DNA of 64,000 nucleotides from Dimorphilus gyrociliatus (taxonomy: Eukaryota > Annelida > Polychaeta > Dinophilidae), in assembly GCA_904063045.1 (NCBI GenBank), contig CAJFCJ010000005.1, forward strand, positions 2,139,167 to 2,203,166, written 5' to 3'. Shown here piece by piece: positions 25,101 to 40,200 of the stretch (positions are counted from its first letter, which is position 1; each line of letters opens with the position of its first letter). A model generated the notes under the pieces. That model saw only the letters and a program-made list of their open reading frames with translations, searched no databases and was not told the origin of the DNA. Position numbers and translations under genes: made by a program.

Positions 25101-26836
25101 TCGAAGTTTTCATATTTTATAGAATTTAGAGGAATAATCCTTCTAGGCATCCTCTATTTTATTAAAATAAATGCTCTAAATAGATACTATGCAAATGATT
25201 ATTATGAAAAAACCCACTTTATCTTTCAATGAATAATACTTTAAGTATTTACAATCTAATGTAACCCATCTTTTCCTTCCTGAATTATGCTTTAAGAGAG
25301 ATCTGGCCCTTCCTCCCGAGGATGAACTAAACAGCAATTTATAATTGATTCATTGAGATATTACAATTTCTAGTCATATTGTATTGGTTACCTGCTAACT
25401 TTGAAGAGTTCGTCTGCTCTATGAATACCTTCTATATAGGGGGTCATAACCTACAATGTTACAAACATCGGTGTATTCGTGTATTACGTGTTAAATTATT
25501 GATGTATTACTGGTAGAGTATTTGGCAGTGATGTATTAAGAGTAAGAGAAATATCATCCAGAAAATCTCCTCCATCACTCGAGTATCCGTCACTATCATC
25601 AGTTGCTATAGAAATATATATTGAAACTAATGTTCAAGTGTATAATTTGGAAAATGATAATACGTACAGTCATTATTCTTATAAGTTTCAATTGGCAATG
25701 GTATTGTATCTGTAACATGAAAATTTTCCGGTAATTCTGGAGGTGGATAGGGTGGTTCTGGCATATTCGGAGAAGATAATGTCGAAGAATTAGATGGGCT
25801 TCTAAAATCTTGCAGCTTAATTAAATCACCAGAAATTTTTGGTGGGAGTTCAGGTGCCGGTCCAAGTATACTTTTTATTTGATCTTCTGCTCTAACTGAC
25901 GCTTTCTTTCGCATTTGAACTTGCCCAACAACGGCAGAGTAAATCTGTTCATTTTTGGCATTGTCGTTTACCTCGGATTCTTCTTCATCAGGAGGATTAA
26001 CGACAAGAGATAGATTACTGTCATTATTACTATTTGTACTCTTATCAAGAATATAAGTTGTATATATATCACCAGATTGAAGAAAGATACAATTGTTTTG
26101 TCGAGGAGGTGGTAAGCCGGGGGATGAATACAGTGCTTCAGGATTTTCAGTGTCAGAATTCATAGCAGCCTCAAAATTTGGCTTATTAAAATTTGTAGGC
26201 GTATTAGGCGTACTTGTCTTGCTCTTTGATCTTCTAGGAGTAGGTATTGGACGCTTTTTAATACTTCCTTTAAAGGATTTAAAATCGTCTTTAGAAGTAT
26301 TATTCGAATTGACATAAATATTCTCTTCTTCACTTTCAGATGAAGGAGGAGGTGGCACTACGTACTATTAAATTAGAGCGTAAAAAAAGAGAGAAATATA
26401 AGATATATAAGGTCTAAGGTCAAGCGTAAGTGGATTCATTTAAAAATGACATATAAACATACATATACAGTATATAAATCTACTATATACATATACAGTA
26501 CATACTGTATATAGTAGATCTGTAACTTGATCAACTAATCCGTTGATTTTATATAATCTAGAATTTCTTTTAAGTAATTCTATACATTTAATTAATTCAA
26601 TAATTAAGTTGTTTAACAATAAAATTATTTACCATTTGTTCATCAACCAGTTCTTCGTAGATAGGTAAATTTTGTAATATTAGCTTCCTATCTTTCTCAT
26701 TCTGAACTCCCATAGCAATTAAGAAATTATCGTCCAACTGACGACAAATCTTTACTTCTGTTATATCGTTCTGAACAAATATGTCATAGTATTTGTCCAA
26801 TTCGAGATGAGAGAGCCATTCACTTAGTATCCACAT
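19114..26836 (-). CDS. ARAP: ARAP: Arf-GAP with Rho-GAP, ankyrin-repeat and PH domains
   Basis: A multi-exon minus-strand gene with short introns. Domain order: SAM (26836-26640, beginning [20 protein letters not shown]); a proline- and serine-rich linker (26358-25680); tandem PH domains (about 25470-24300); an ArfGAP zinc finger near 24225-24085 (CADC ... CLDC, followed by SGSHRHLG with the catalytic Arg); an ankyrin/linker region and further PH segments (23800-22350); RhoGAP about 22140-21300 with the arginine finger intact in GIYRHTGS; a Ras-association-like stretch near 20950-20750; and a final PH (about 20700-19500). The stop is at 19114. The family links phosphoinositide signals to Arf and Rho inactivation at membranes. 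Both catalytic arginines are kept, so both GAP activities are expected. A 15-nt microexon candidate lies at about 20150-20164. Individual exon borders in the middle were not all resolved. Confidence 0.88.
26478..26519. repeat. Perfect 13-bp inverted repeat inside ARAP intron
   Basis: ATCTACTATATAC at 26478-26490 is the exact reverse complement of GTATATAGTAGAT at 26507-26519. The 16-base spacer contains ATATACAGTA and CATACT. The region can form a cruciform or RNA hairpin and contains the dispersed TATACAGTA motif on both strands. It sits in the intron between the SAM exon and the proline-rich exon. Confidence 0.8.
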
Positions 26837-27600
26837 TTTTTTAAAGATCTATAAAAATAGAATAACAAAGTAGATTGAACATATATTTTATTTTATGCGC
26901 ATTATTCAGAAAGATTGTTACGATTAGACATAAACAAGGCGCACGATTATCAATACTAGAAAGGAACATAATAGATCAATAGTAAAGACAATATTGAAAA
27001 AGACAACAACCTGCTTAAAAAATTCAAAAGTTGATATATAAAGTTTCTTTTCGCAGTTGTCAAGTTAATTTTATTATTTTAAAAGGTCTAATAAACCATT
27101 ATCTCTTGATTTTTAAAGTTATTTTATTATGTTTTAGCGTCTTTTTGATATAATCCTTTATAAATTGCTATCGGTATAACTTCCTCATTTTGTTACTTGA
27201 ACGGCCATCTTATCTATCACGTGACAAAATTTCCTCTAACAAGCTCACATAGGCCTTATTTTGTGACATCTACAACAGGAAGTAGGGGCCACATTTAGGC
27301 TTGTTGGGAAGGACGTTACTTTCTACCGAAATAATAAATGATAATATAAAATGAAATGATATCTTACTTGATGAATTCATGAGCTGTAAGAATTATTCAT
27401 GCTCATGACTCATCTTATTGTGCTGCAATAGTCCTCTTATAAACTTTTCGGAAATGTCAAATTCGAATTTGGGCCTTTAGCCTGGTACCCCATTAAAGCC
27501 ATATTTTTGACTGGTATTTTTTTAGGGCGGCCATTTTCTAAATTGGCGGGAAAGACACTGGTAAACTCAAAGCAACCTTACCAGACGAAAAATCTTAACC
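26837..27600. promoter_or_regulatory. Divergent promoter region ARAP / MCM3
   Basis: 760 bp between the ARAP and MCM3 start codons. No ORF of note. The last 80 bases before MCM3 hold a YY1-like GGCCATTTT (about 27531-27539) and an E2F consensus (separate entry). A CACGTGAC E-box-like site occurs near 27217-27224. Confidence 0.5.
27543..27553 (+). promoter_or_regulatory. E2F-type site upstream of MCM3
   Basis: TTGGCGGGAAA matches the classical E2F consensus exactly and lies about 50 bp before the MCM3 start codon. E2F control of MCM genes is established in animals and plants, so this site is likely to be functional. Confidence 0.8.
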
Positions 27601-30811
<3,211 letters not shown>

Positions 30812-30997
30812 ATGAAAGAAAACGACGTACTAAGAAACATCGTATAAGTTTTTTTTTTTATACATTAGACAAACTTTCTTATTTTATTATATCTAAAAAT
30901 ATTCCTTAGTTATTCTAAATATAACTTGTATTGAACATGATAGTGTTTTCTTGTTTATATTAGTCGATATAAATACTTTTCCTTTGAAAACATTGAT

Positions 30998-32487
30998 TTA
31001 AGTATTCGATGTTCCTTCAGTGTTGGTTAGGGGAGATTGCTCTTCGCAATCGTAAAATTTTATAGGACCTTTGTAACCGTCGGGAACCGAGAGCATATTA
31101 TTCCAAAAAGATTTGTCAATGTTTAACATAACCAGTACACTCTACACAAAACAAAATTATATAGAAATGACACTGAGAGTGGAAAGAGAACTCTTACTGT
31201 CGCCAATGAAGGGTACTCTAGGGTGACGACATGATCCTGTTAAAAACGCATTTCTCTTTCGTAAATTGTATAGTTTAAATTATAGCCCCTACCCTTTCAT
31301 AGGAAGATGGATAGGTAAATAACAACTCGGAGAAGATTTGGGCAAATGTTTCATCAGTCTCTCCAGGGTTAGGAATCATAAGCCTAATTATTTAGAGTGG
31401 AACAAATCTAATTTATATCCTTTACAAAAGAATAAAATAAAAATATTCTACCTTTTCAAATGTAGAATGATGTACGCTAATGTGTCTTTATTAGGCGTAG
31501 GTAATTTTTCTATTAATTTTTTTGTTTCATCTGCAGTTTCTGTCCATTTTGATAATCCTATATGCATATATATATATATATTAGGGAGTTACATATTAAT
31601 TATAATACTATATTATTATTAAAATAATTATTAAACATGCCTGAAGCATGTTCGAAAGCATTGGCAAAATTTTCGGGAATTACACGTATCTTTAGTTTTT
31701 TTAGGAAACCTTTTAACAAATTAGCTACTAAATGAATGTTAACTTCCGTCTGAAAATAGATAATTAATGTTTAATATTTTTCTATTCATATTCTATTTAT
31801 TACTTGAATATACCAAATTAAAATATTCTCCTTTCATCAGTAGCTTTAATATAAAATTGATATCCTTTTCAATTGCAAAACTTTCGTAAATATTCTCTTC
31901 ATTTAATCCCCTTCGTTCTATTTCTCGAATACAATGGATCTATAGAACAAAAAATAAATGGAATCTTGTATTTCGGAATGTCTTGGTTATCTTACAATAA
32001 TTCCTGGTATTTTTGGATTTGTGTCTAGGGAACATTCTGCAATTGATTTCTGTATAAATTATAAAGAAATATAAATCTAGGCATTTGCACTATATACAGC
32101 ATATTTTAAGTATTTGTACTAAACACAATTCAAAATGTTCTTTAATGGAACACAGTATAATCTTGTCATTCTATTAGCCGAATCTTTACATGAAGCATGA
32201 ATATCGAATTTGCAAACTATCCAAAATAGCATTCGTAAATATTATTATATTAAATTAGCTAAAAATAGAATAAACTTTTACCTTGACATTCGAAAGATGA
32301 GGAATCGCCATTAATCTCTTTCAGACACTAGAATTACATATGATCGTGATGTGTCGATAATAGAAGGGAATAAGAATTATTAATTAAGTGAAATTTTACG
32401 AGATAAAAAGAAAAGAAAAACTTACTGTTACACAATTTGTTCTATGCTTTTTCCTCTTTCCAGTAAGTTTAGATGAGAAATAATGCT
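30998..32487 (-). CDS. C1 domain plus RhoGAP-fold domain without arginine finger (RACGAP1-like)
   Basis: Ten exons on minus: 32487-32426, 32327-32282, 32216-32125, 32049-31996, 31939-31814, 31749-31641, 31557-31452, 31383-31293, 31236-31198, 31141-30998; all phases agree. The first three encode a C1 zinc finger: H, then CVTC, then CQVC, then KFDIHASC, then C. The rest is a RhoGAP fold: PGIIIHCIREIERRGLNEE ... LLKGFLKKLK ... LPTPNKDTLAYIILHLKR. RACGAP1 is the closest pattern I know, including the post-GAP FWNNMLSVP end. The GIYR arginine is replaced: NIYESF, so GTPase stimulation is unlikely; a Rho-binding scaffold role is more plausible. The intron after 31641 has a GC donor. No start codon lies in frame in the first exon, so upstream exons exist; see the adjoining 32638-33714 entry. 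Confidence 0.75.
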
Positions 32488-32514
32488 CTCTTCTCAAACT
32501 GCAAATCTTTTATT

Positions 32515-32585
32515 ATTTATATATATAAATGAATATATATTTATATAGATATATATATATAAATATTATACACTATATATAATCA
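32515..32585. repeat. TA-rich low-complexity tract
   Basis: Almost pure A/T sequence dominated by ATATAT, inside the gap between the transmembrane exon and the C1 exon. It is either intron or intergenic depending on whether the two halves form one gene. Confidence 0.7.
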
Positions 32586-32637
32586 ATACAAATAAGAAAA
32601 CTATATACATTCGTTCTGTGGTCTTTATTCTCCTTAC

Positions 32638-33714
32638 CAAATTTTCTAACGGCCGTTACACAGAAAATTATAAAGAATATAAACCCGATAGATGTTCCGA
32701 TTGTTCCAATCCCGAAAGACGTTAAATTTAATGACCCTATAAAAACAATTTAGGGTTTATTGTATCTGACCAACCTTGTATTAATAATTGATGAATATTT
32801 GCTATCTTTTCTTATGATATATATAGATACAAACTAGCCATATTTCCTATCTTGTCTTTAAAGTATTTATATTTCTCAGACGTGGCCCTATTATTATTCC
32901 TTTCGTACTTATTCGAATCTAAAGAATGGACTGTTGTAATTTTCTTTAGATGGCTTAAATCTATTGCTTTATCGTGATGCTTTTTGTCATGATTTCTCTT
33001 TCTATTTAAGTAACATTTAGCAATTATGACAGTCATTAAATTTCTACTTGTTAACCTCTTTCTCTTCTTTCTATTTGGTATTTCGATATATGCGTGTGAT
33101 GGACGTCTTTGGCCATTTTGTCTAGAAATTTTTTTCACTTGCAAATAGACGTTATAAAGAATTTAATTAACATACTCGGAGTATGCTTTATGAATATGCA
33201 AATTATTCATATCTTTCTCCTTAAAGGAAACGATATAACTAGAATCTGATTTAGACGGTAATGAATCTTCAGCTAAACCCTCTCTAGAAAATCGTATTTT
33301 ACTTTTCTTTCCCTTTCTCTTCGATTTTCTTCTAGAATGTTCTCTAACGAATTCGATTGGTTCATAAACGAATTCTACACTATCTAGTTCACTACCAGTA
33401 ATCAAAGCTCTTCCAATTGAACCAAAATAGGTTTTAAAAATGTCTTTTTCTACTAATTTTTCCATTTCAGGTTTAACTGAAGTACCGAATAAAATTTCCG
33501 TTACACCTCCATCTCCACTCTGATGGCTTGGATCAATCATTCTTTTCTCGCCATGCCTTTCATCGATATCCGTATCTCGGAAGCTGAGATTTTTCAAATC
33601 GTCGTATACCATATCCGAAATTACGTAATCCGTATAATCGTCATAGTTTGAGACGTTTAGGCACTTAACTGTAACGATATAAAGTAGTAACGTCAGAGAC
33701 GCTACTATCAACAT
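32638..33714 (-). CDS. Signal peptide, basic ectodomain and single transmembrane helix (possible N-terminal half of the C1-RhoGAP gene)
   Basis: Three exons on minus: 33714-33176, 33121-32835, 32736-32638, with consistent phases. The start MLIVASLTLLLYIVTVKC is a clear signal peptide. The ectodomain of about 260 residues has few cysteines and is rich in basic clusters (RRKSKRKGKKSK, NRKKRKR, NRKRNHDKKHHDK), with a possible dibasic cleavage at GEKR; I know no family with this make-up. The third exon gives TIGTSIGFIFFIIFCV followed by RKF, a typical type I helix and stop-transfer. The last exon ends with a strong donor (TTTG|GTAAGG), so more exons must follow. The next exon in phase on this strand is the C1 exon at 32487. 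If that splice is not used, reading through ends after 23 more residues at about 32565. Confidence 0.6.
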
Positions 33715-34299
33715 ATTTATTTTTAAATAAACGCTATATATATTTTAAAAATATTTTAGAAGATTATCATTAAATACGTAACGTAATAAAAAAATGTTCT
33801 TTTTGTAGAATAAAGAATTTTAATTATATTCTTTAATGTTACATTCTTTCAGATGTTTCTAATTAAATTAATTATGTTTTTCTTACTTGTTCTATAAACT
33901 TTTCCACACCTATTTTTACAACTTAATTATACCTTTATACTTCCTAATTTCTATCCAAAATTAGATTTTGTTTATTTTATAACTTTTATTAGGTTTTTGA
34001 CTTTTTTTTTTTAATAAAAAAAACCAATATTTCTCTTTAAAGAATATAAGTAGCGTCTTGGAACGGGGAATACTAAACCTCACAAATAACTACTAAGTTA
34101 GCCTATTGTCGTGAATTGACAGGTTAGTGTTCCTATTCAGTGTTTTGAACACTGAACGAACGGAGGAATTGTTATACTATAGGCAACTTTACGTTATGAT
34201 GCACGTTTCCCGGCAACGTCGAATGGCCGCTCTTTTTAAATTAAATTGCTTTTTTAGGATTAACTTGATTAATTTGTGATCAACCATAAACTATTAATA
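33715..34299. promoter_or_regulatory. Divergent promoter region between membrane protein and TTC6
   Basis: 585 bp between divergent starts, AT-rich. Near 34195-34225 a GC-richer patch GATGCACGTTTCCCGGCAACGTCGAATGG-like contains GTTTCCCGGCAAC, which fits the X-box pattern (GTTNCC ... GGNAAC with almost no spacer variation) bound by RFX factors. RFX sites are expected in front of ciliary genes, and TTC6 is a ciliary-type TPR protein. No ORF of note. Confidence 0.5.
34206..34218 (+). promoter_or_regulatory. RFX X-box-like site upstream of TTC6
   Basis: GTTTCCCGGCAAC is close to the palindromic X-box consensus GTTNCC(N0-3)RGNAAC and lies about 80-95 bp before the TTC6 start codon, a typical distance for ciliary genes. 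The opposite-strand gene is further away. Confidence 0.6.
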
Positions 34300-37200
34300 A
34301 TGGATCACAGTGAGCGGAATTCTCCACGTTACCTTTCGAGTCCTGACAAAAAGCAATTAAGCAATCTGGATGAATTATCACAAAAAAGACCCATGTCCAG
34401 TTCTCGAAGAGCGGGGAATAAATCATTTATTTACGGTGATCGACCAGTACTACCACATATAAAAAAAGATCAACCGTTTGTATTAAAGACTTTAATAATT
34501 CCAATGAATAATACGGCTTTCCATGTAGAATTCATGTTATTTTGGAAGGGTTAAAGGTTGACAAAAGATCAAGACCTGAACCAACGCCGAGAGTTGTCAA
34601 AAGAGAAGAGGTTACTAGAAATTCTAAAAGCTATATTCCATATTAAAAATATCTTATTACCATTTTAAAGCATCAAATGCCAGAAGATTTCCTTGAAAAC
34701 TTTGAACTTCCATACAAACCCCCATTTAAGGCTGCAATATTACCTCAAACTGGTACTTTATCAAAAGTAGATTTTACCCCTAGACCAAAACCGAAACCTA
34801 AAAGAGCTACAAAATTACATCAGAAAGGTAATTTATCATAGCACTGGATATGAACAAATGATTTAAAAAATTCTTTATGATAGATTCTACAAGAACTCAG
34901 ACAGCTTTTTCTTTAAGAAGTGTTCCCTTAGATATTGCAGATTCGGAAGATGTTGTTACAAATTCGGGTAGAAACAATTACAAAAATTATCAAATAATTA
35001 AATTAATGCAAAGAATTATATAATCCCGCCGTACAGCTGTTGATGGAAAAGCTAGTCAAATTTCAACTCATTCTTATAAATCAACAAAGGATTTGGTAGA
35101 AGAAGCGAGAAGAATGGCTGAAAGCGGACCCAAATTAAAAAAATCTGCTTCTAGTAAAAGGGCCAGTTCAATGAAAGGCACAAAAGCTGCAAAAACAAAA
35201 TCGGCCAGTACAGAAGATGCTCCAGATCAAATGCAAACAGCCGGTGGTGACACCGTGGAAGATATTATACTACGACTTAAGCAACAAGCAAAATACGGAT
35301 TGTACGTATTACTCAATCGGTTATTACGTAATTACAGTGATTGCCTTATTACATTTAGAGAGTCCGAATCAGATAAAAAGATTAAGGAAATAATGATAAA
35401 TGTTGTTAAACGAACTAAGGAAGTATTAGGAGAAACTGGTTTGTTTTTATTTATTCTATTTTTAACGTTGATATATTTTTTCTTTTCATACGCAATTTTT
35501 TATTTTCTTGAAGCAATAACCCTAGAGGAAGGACTATTTAGCGATCACGAAGAACAAGAGGAAGAACCGGAACCGACTGTTTCTAGTGAACAGAAGGAAG
35601 GCACGGAAACTGTTACTGAGGAGGAAAGTGTACCTCCGGTCATACAGGAAGCTTTGGAAAATCTACAGAAGGCGGCCAAAGATGAACTCACAGTGCCGGA
35701 AGTTGAAATCGATAAAGCGGAATCTTCTAGGTTATCTGAAGACTTCTCCTTTCAACCTACCGAAGCAGGTCGAATTACAAGTGCAAGTAGTAAAACAACG
35801 GAAAAGTCTATTTTGGACATTGAAGAGGTAGGTTATGAAAATATCTTTGTAGTTTTAAATACGCTAATAAGAAATTATCATAATTAAATTTAGTTGAAAA
35901 AGACCGCGAACCTAAACCTAAATGTTACCAAAGAAGATATGATTAGCGCAAGTGGTTTTAAGAAAAAGCTTCACGCCGATAAAAGACCAATTAAAACTGT
36001 TAAAGAAGTAAAAGTTAAATCCGAAGAGGAGAAGATACCAAACGTTCATTACTTTTGTACGCTTACTCAAGACATTCAAGTATAACCGTAACATAATTAT
36101 AAAATTAGTATTGTTTCATAATCGCTAATTACTTTATAGATGTCGGATCCGGCGAGAAATGTTTGGAAAAAATATCATGTGCCCAGCAAATTTGCGGCTA
36201 CTCAAGCCTTAACAGAGCTATTCGACGAGCCTCGCCATGGACAAATAGTCGATTCAATAGAAAATCCTATAGGTTCTGGTGGAGAAAGCTTATTTGAAAA
36301 ACAATCCCAGGCAGCAGAAAGGATAATGAATGAAGCTTATAGAATAGCGAGAACTGCTTCCAAACATAACGATTTAGATCAGCTAAAACTACAGGCGGCC
36401 GAATTAGTCGGTGTTTCTTTATGTTTCTCTCTTTTAATTGCTTTCATTCTATTGTCATCCGCAGCTTGAACCTTTGACAATAATTGGTGATAAGGTAGAA
36501 TTAAAGACGGATTTATCTTTCTTTTACTGGGAGCCAGCACCTCCTAAATGGAGCGTTCAGCCGAATATTGTCAAGGGAGTTATGTGCCCTCTTTACGAGG
36601 TAATTAAAAAAGAATTTTTCTATTTTTCACCTAATAAGAAATAATGTTGTCGTATATTTTTAGAGTGCTGCTGGCTTGGCGGAATGGCAGATTAAACATG
36701 CAGAAATGCTAGCTGCTGAAAGTGAAGAAAGCGATTTAGAAGATTATAATGCGGAAGAGGAAAAAGAAAGAGAGGCTGCTGATTTTCGAATAAAACTAAC
36801 AATAAACAAAGCCAATTCACTTACTGATTTGACATCAATTGTGACAAAAGCTAAAGGTAACAATAATGTTACTAGTTTTTCTATTTGCATTAATTTATCT
36901 TGTCTTCCTTAAGAAGAAGACGAGAAGAAGAAACACGTAGAGGAAATTGAAAGTGAGCATAAATCCACTAGTGGAGAGGATGAAACAACTCTAATATCTC
37001 GGCCATCCGACTCCCATCCAAAGCCCCCAGTCACCCTTCGTTTTGGCGAAGAAATTCAACCAATGTAACAAATATAATATCATTTCAAAAGAATTGTATT
37101 AATAATGCTCTGTCAATAATCAAATCAGCGAAAAGCGAACAGTGACGAAAGCATATAGTTGCCCTAATTTCACTAATCATATAGAAGAAGACGATGTTCC

Positions 37201-40200
37201 CATAATTTTCCAGGATTATGGAACGGTTATAGAAGAAGTTGGTATCTCTTTATTCGAATAGAAAAATGATTAGAATTCTAATAATTAATCAATAGATAAA
37301 AAATCAAAAAACTCAATTAGAAGATAGACGAAAGAATGTGACTGAAAAAGTTGATGAAGAGGATGAAGTTGACACAACAGTTAAAATATCTTCGGAAATT
37401 GAATATTTTACAGATAGCGATAAGAAAGAACTAACGCAAGTTTCTCTTAAGAAATCTGCCAGCGATTCTAATATTAGACAGTTTGTATTTACTTTATTCT
37501 ATTTTACATATTAGTTCTCATCTCTTAAACAAACAGAACTTTAGCAGAGGAAGCCTTAGAGGCAGGTCGTAGTTATGTTCTTTTACCACCGCAACCAAAA
37601 CGGTAAGTAATGTTTCTTTCCGTTCTTTTCCATCATTCGGCATAAACAAGTAATACTGGTATACAATTACATCTATTTAGAAAGAAAAAGAATGCAAAAG
37701 ACTGGAAAAGAATAGAAGACATGGAAAAGCTATTTATGACTACAAGACTACCCGAGCGTTGTTCATCTCTACCTTTATTACCTTTTGGTAGAAAGCAATT
37801 AGAAATCCAATTAAGAGTTCCACAGTTTGTATTATCAATGAGATTTTATCAAAATTTTCTAGAAAACAAAAAGTAATAGTAGATAAACTATTCTCAGGAG
37901 GATAAGATCAAGGAATCAAGGAAGCGAACCAGATATATTTAACTTCGAGTCTTATAAACAGAAACACAATTTCAAGTAATTCGAAATAGTTTATTCGTTT
38001 TCGGTACAGCTAAATCACAAGATTGTTTATTAATTTTTAGACCAAATAACGTGTCGTCCGAGAGGGAATGGGTTCGTAGTATTTGGAACGATTGGTTCGA
38101 CTACGTCTTTCCTCCAACACCAGTTGCGAGCGAATCGGAAGAAGACGATGATAATTTTTCAGACTATCAATCGGATTTGGGAGATAAACCAGAAAAAGAA
38201 AAGTATGCAATAATCCCTTGGTATTTACCTTCCATTGAGATTAATAATCTTTGTCTCTAATCCCTTAGGGAAGAGAAGTCGGTGGTGTACGATGACGACA
38301 TTGTCTTGGAGCCAATATGTAAAGATAATGAGGACAGAGAGGTTGTATATATAACACAATTATGTTTAATTATATGTAAATTAAGTTTGTAAATAGGTTA
38401 TGGAAGCTCTAACTGCCGAAGTTGTACGTTTGAGCGAAAAGATAGACAGCGAAGAGCAGGCGAATGCTTACGACTATTGTAGACGAGGGGCGATATTACG
38501 TAAACTCGGAAATATCCGTCAAGCCCTATGGAATTTAAATAAGGCTATCCGATTAGAACCGACTTTATTAGACGCTTATTGGCATAGACATTTTATTTAC
38601 TTACTGCAAAATAAACTGAAACTAGCTTCCGAAGATTTAAACTTTATATTAAAAGTGAATAAAAAGCATGCTGAAGCTTTTAGATCAAGGTAATTAATTA
38701 GTGATTCATTTAAAAATAATGAACTTAATCAGTTATATCTATATATACAGTATACTGTAGATATGTATATTATTGTATATTTTATTGTATTTCAGAGCTG
38801 AAATTTCAAAAGCTGATGGTGATTTAACAATGGCTATTGTCAATTATACTCAAGCTATTAAAATCAATCCGACTGATCATGAATCCTTCTATCAGCGCGG
38901 TTTAATGTATGAGAAAAAGGGTGATATATTATTGGCAATGGAAGATTACGCCAACGTCAGTAGGTTAAATCCAAAAAGAACGATTGCCATGTTTAAAAGG
39001 GCTATGCATCATTTTAAAAATGAAAACTGGGCTAATGCTGTTAATGAGTTTAGTGAATTGCTTAGGCATGATAATAGAAATGCTGATGCCTATTTATATC
39101 GTGGTAGAGCTCACGGTAATATGTCAGATTGGAGTGATGCGATTTTCGATTTAACAACATGCATACATCTAAATCCAAAGTGTGCTCAGGCATTTTATTA
39201 TAGGGGTTGCCTTCTAAGAAGGTGCCATCCTAAGCAAGCATTACTCGATTTCAGCGTCTCTTTAATGATAGACGACAGCCATGAGAATATTTTGTCCTAT
39301 TTACATCGAGGAATACTTTACGATGAAATTGGACGTCACGAAGATGCTATTATGGACTTCGAAGCTGTAGTAAAGTTGGACAGAGATATGGCCTGCGCCC
39401 ATGTAAATCTCGGTTTAATTTACCTAAACCGTATGGGAAATCCACACAGGGCTATCAAAAAACTAACAGCTGCAATTAAAGCAGACCCTACTTATATAAA
39501 GGCCTATGTTTGTAGGGCAGAAGCTTATACAAGACTAAACCAACATAAACAAGCCTTACTAGATTTTACTAGAGCTATACACATTCGCCCGGATGTTCAC
39601 AACTTTTATTTATTTCGAGTAAGTCAACAAATTAAATTGCGAACGAATTGATTGTATCTAATTTTAAATACGAAACGTCTCTTTCCAAATAGGGTGAACT
39701 TGTGAGGAAGCTCGGTAATCTTCAACTGGCTTCCTTCTGCGTTAAGTACGCTCTGTTTTTAAATACTCTTTTGCTTTTCTTCAACTATAACAAACGTTTC
39801 CTTCTCTTTTAACTAGACAAGCTGCAGAATTGAATATAGGCCTTGGCACAATGCCAACTCAACAGGCAATAGTTCAATCCTTCTTAAAAAATTACGATCA
39901 GGCTATCGAATGTTTAGAAACGGCTTGTAAAGCTAATCCTCAAGGTATTCTATTAAGAAAATTATCATTTAAAAATAAAACAATTAATCAACAAAACTCG
40001 TTAATTAATATTTTAGTTGAGTTGCTACAGTTACTAGGTAAAACACAGATGAAAGCTCAAAAATGGTCAGATGCTTGTACAAGTTTTCAAAAGGCACTTG
40101 ATTTACTTGTAAGTACTATTCTTCAATAAAATGAAACGATTATATCATATAATTTAAGTAATAATTAATTAACTTTGTAACGTTTCTTGTTCTTCTTATA

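Noticed and set aside
35445-35518. Apparent transmembrane helix in TTC6 (LFLFILFLTLIYFFFSYAIF)
   Set aside because: It is bounded by ACTG|GTTTGT and TTTTCTTGAAG and is T-rich; it is an intron that happens to stay open.
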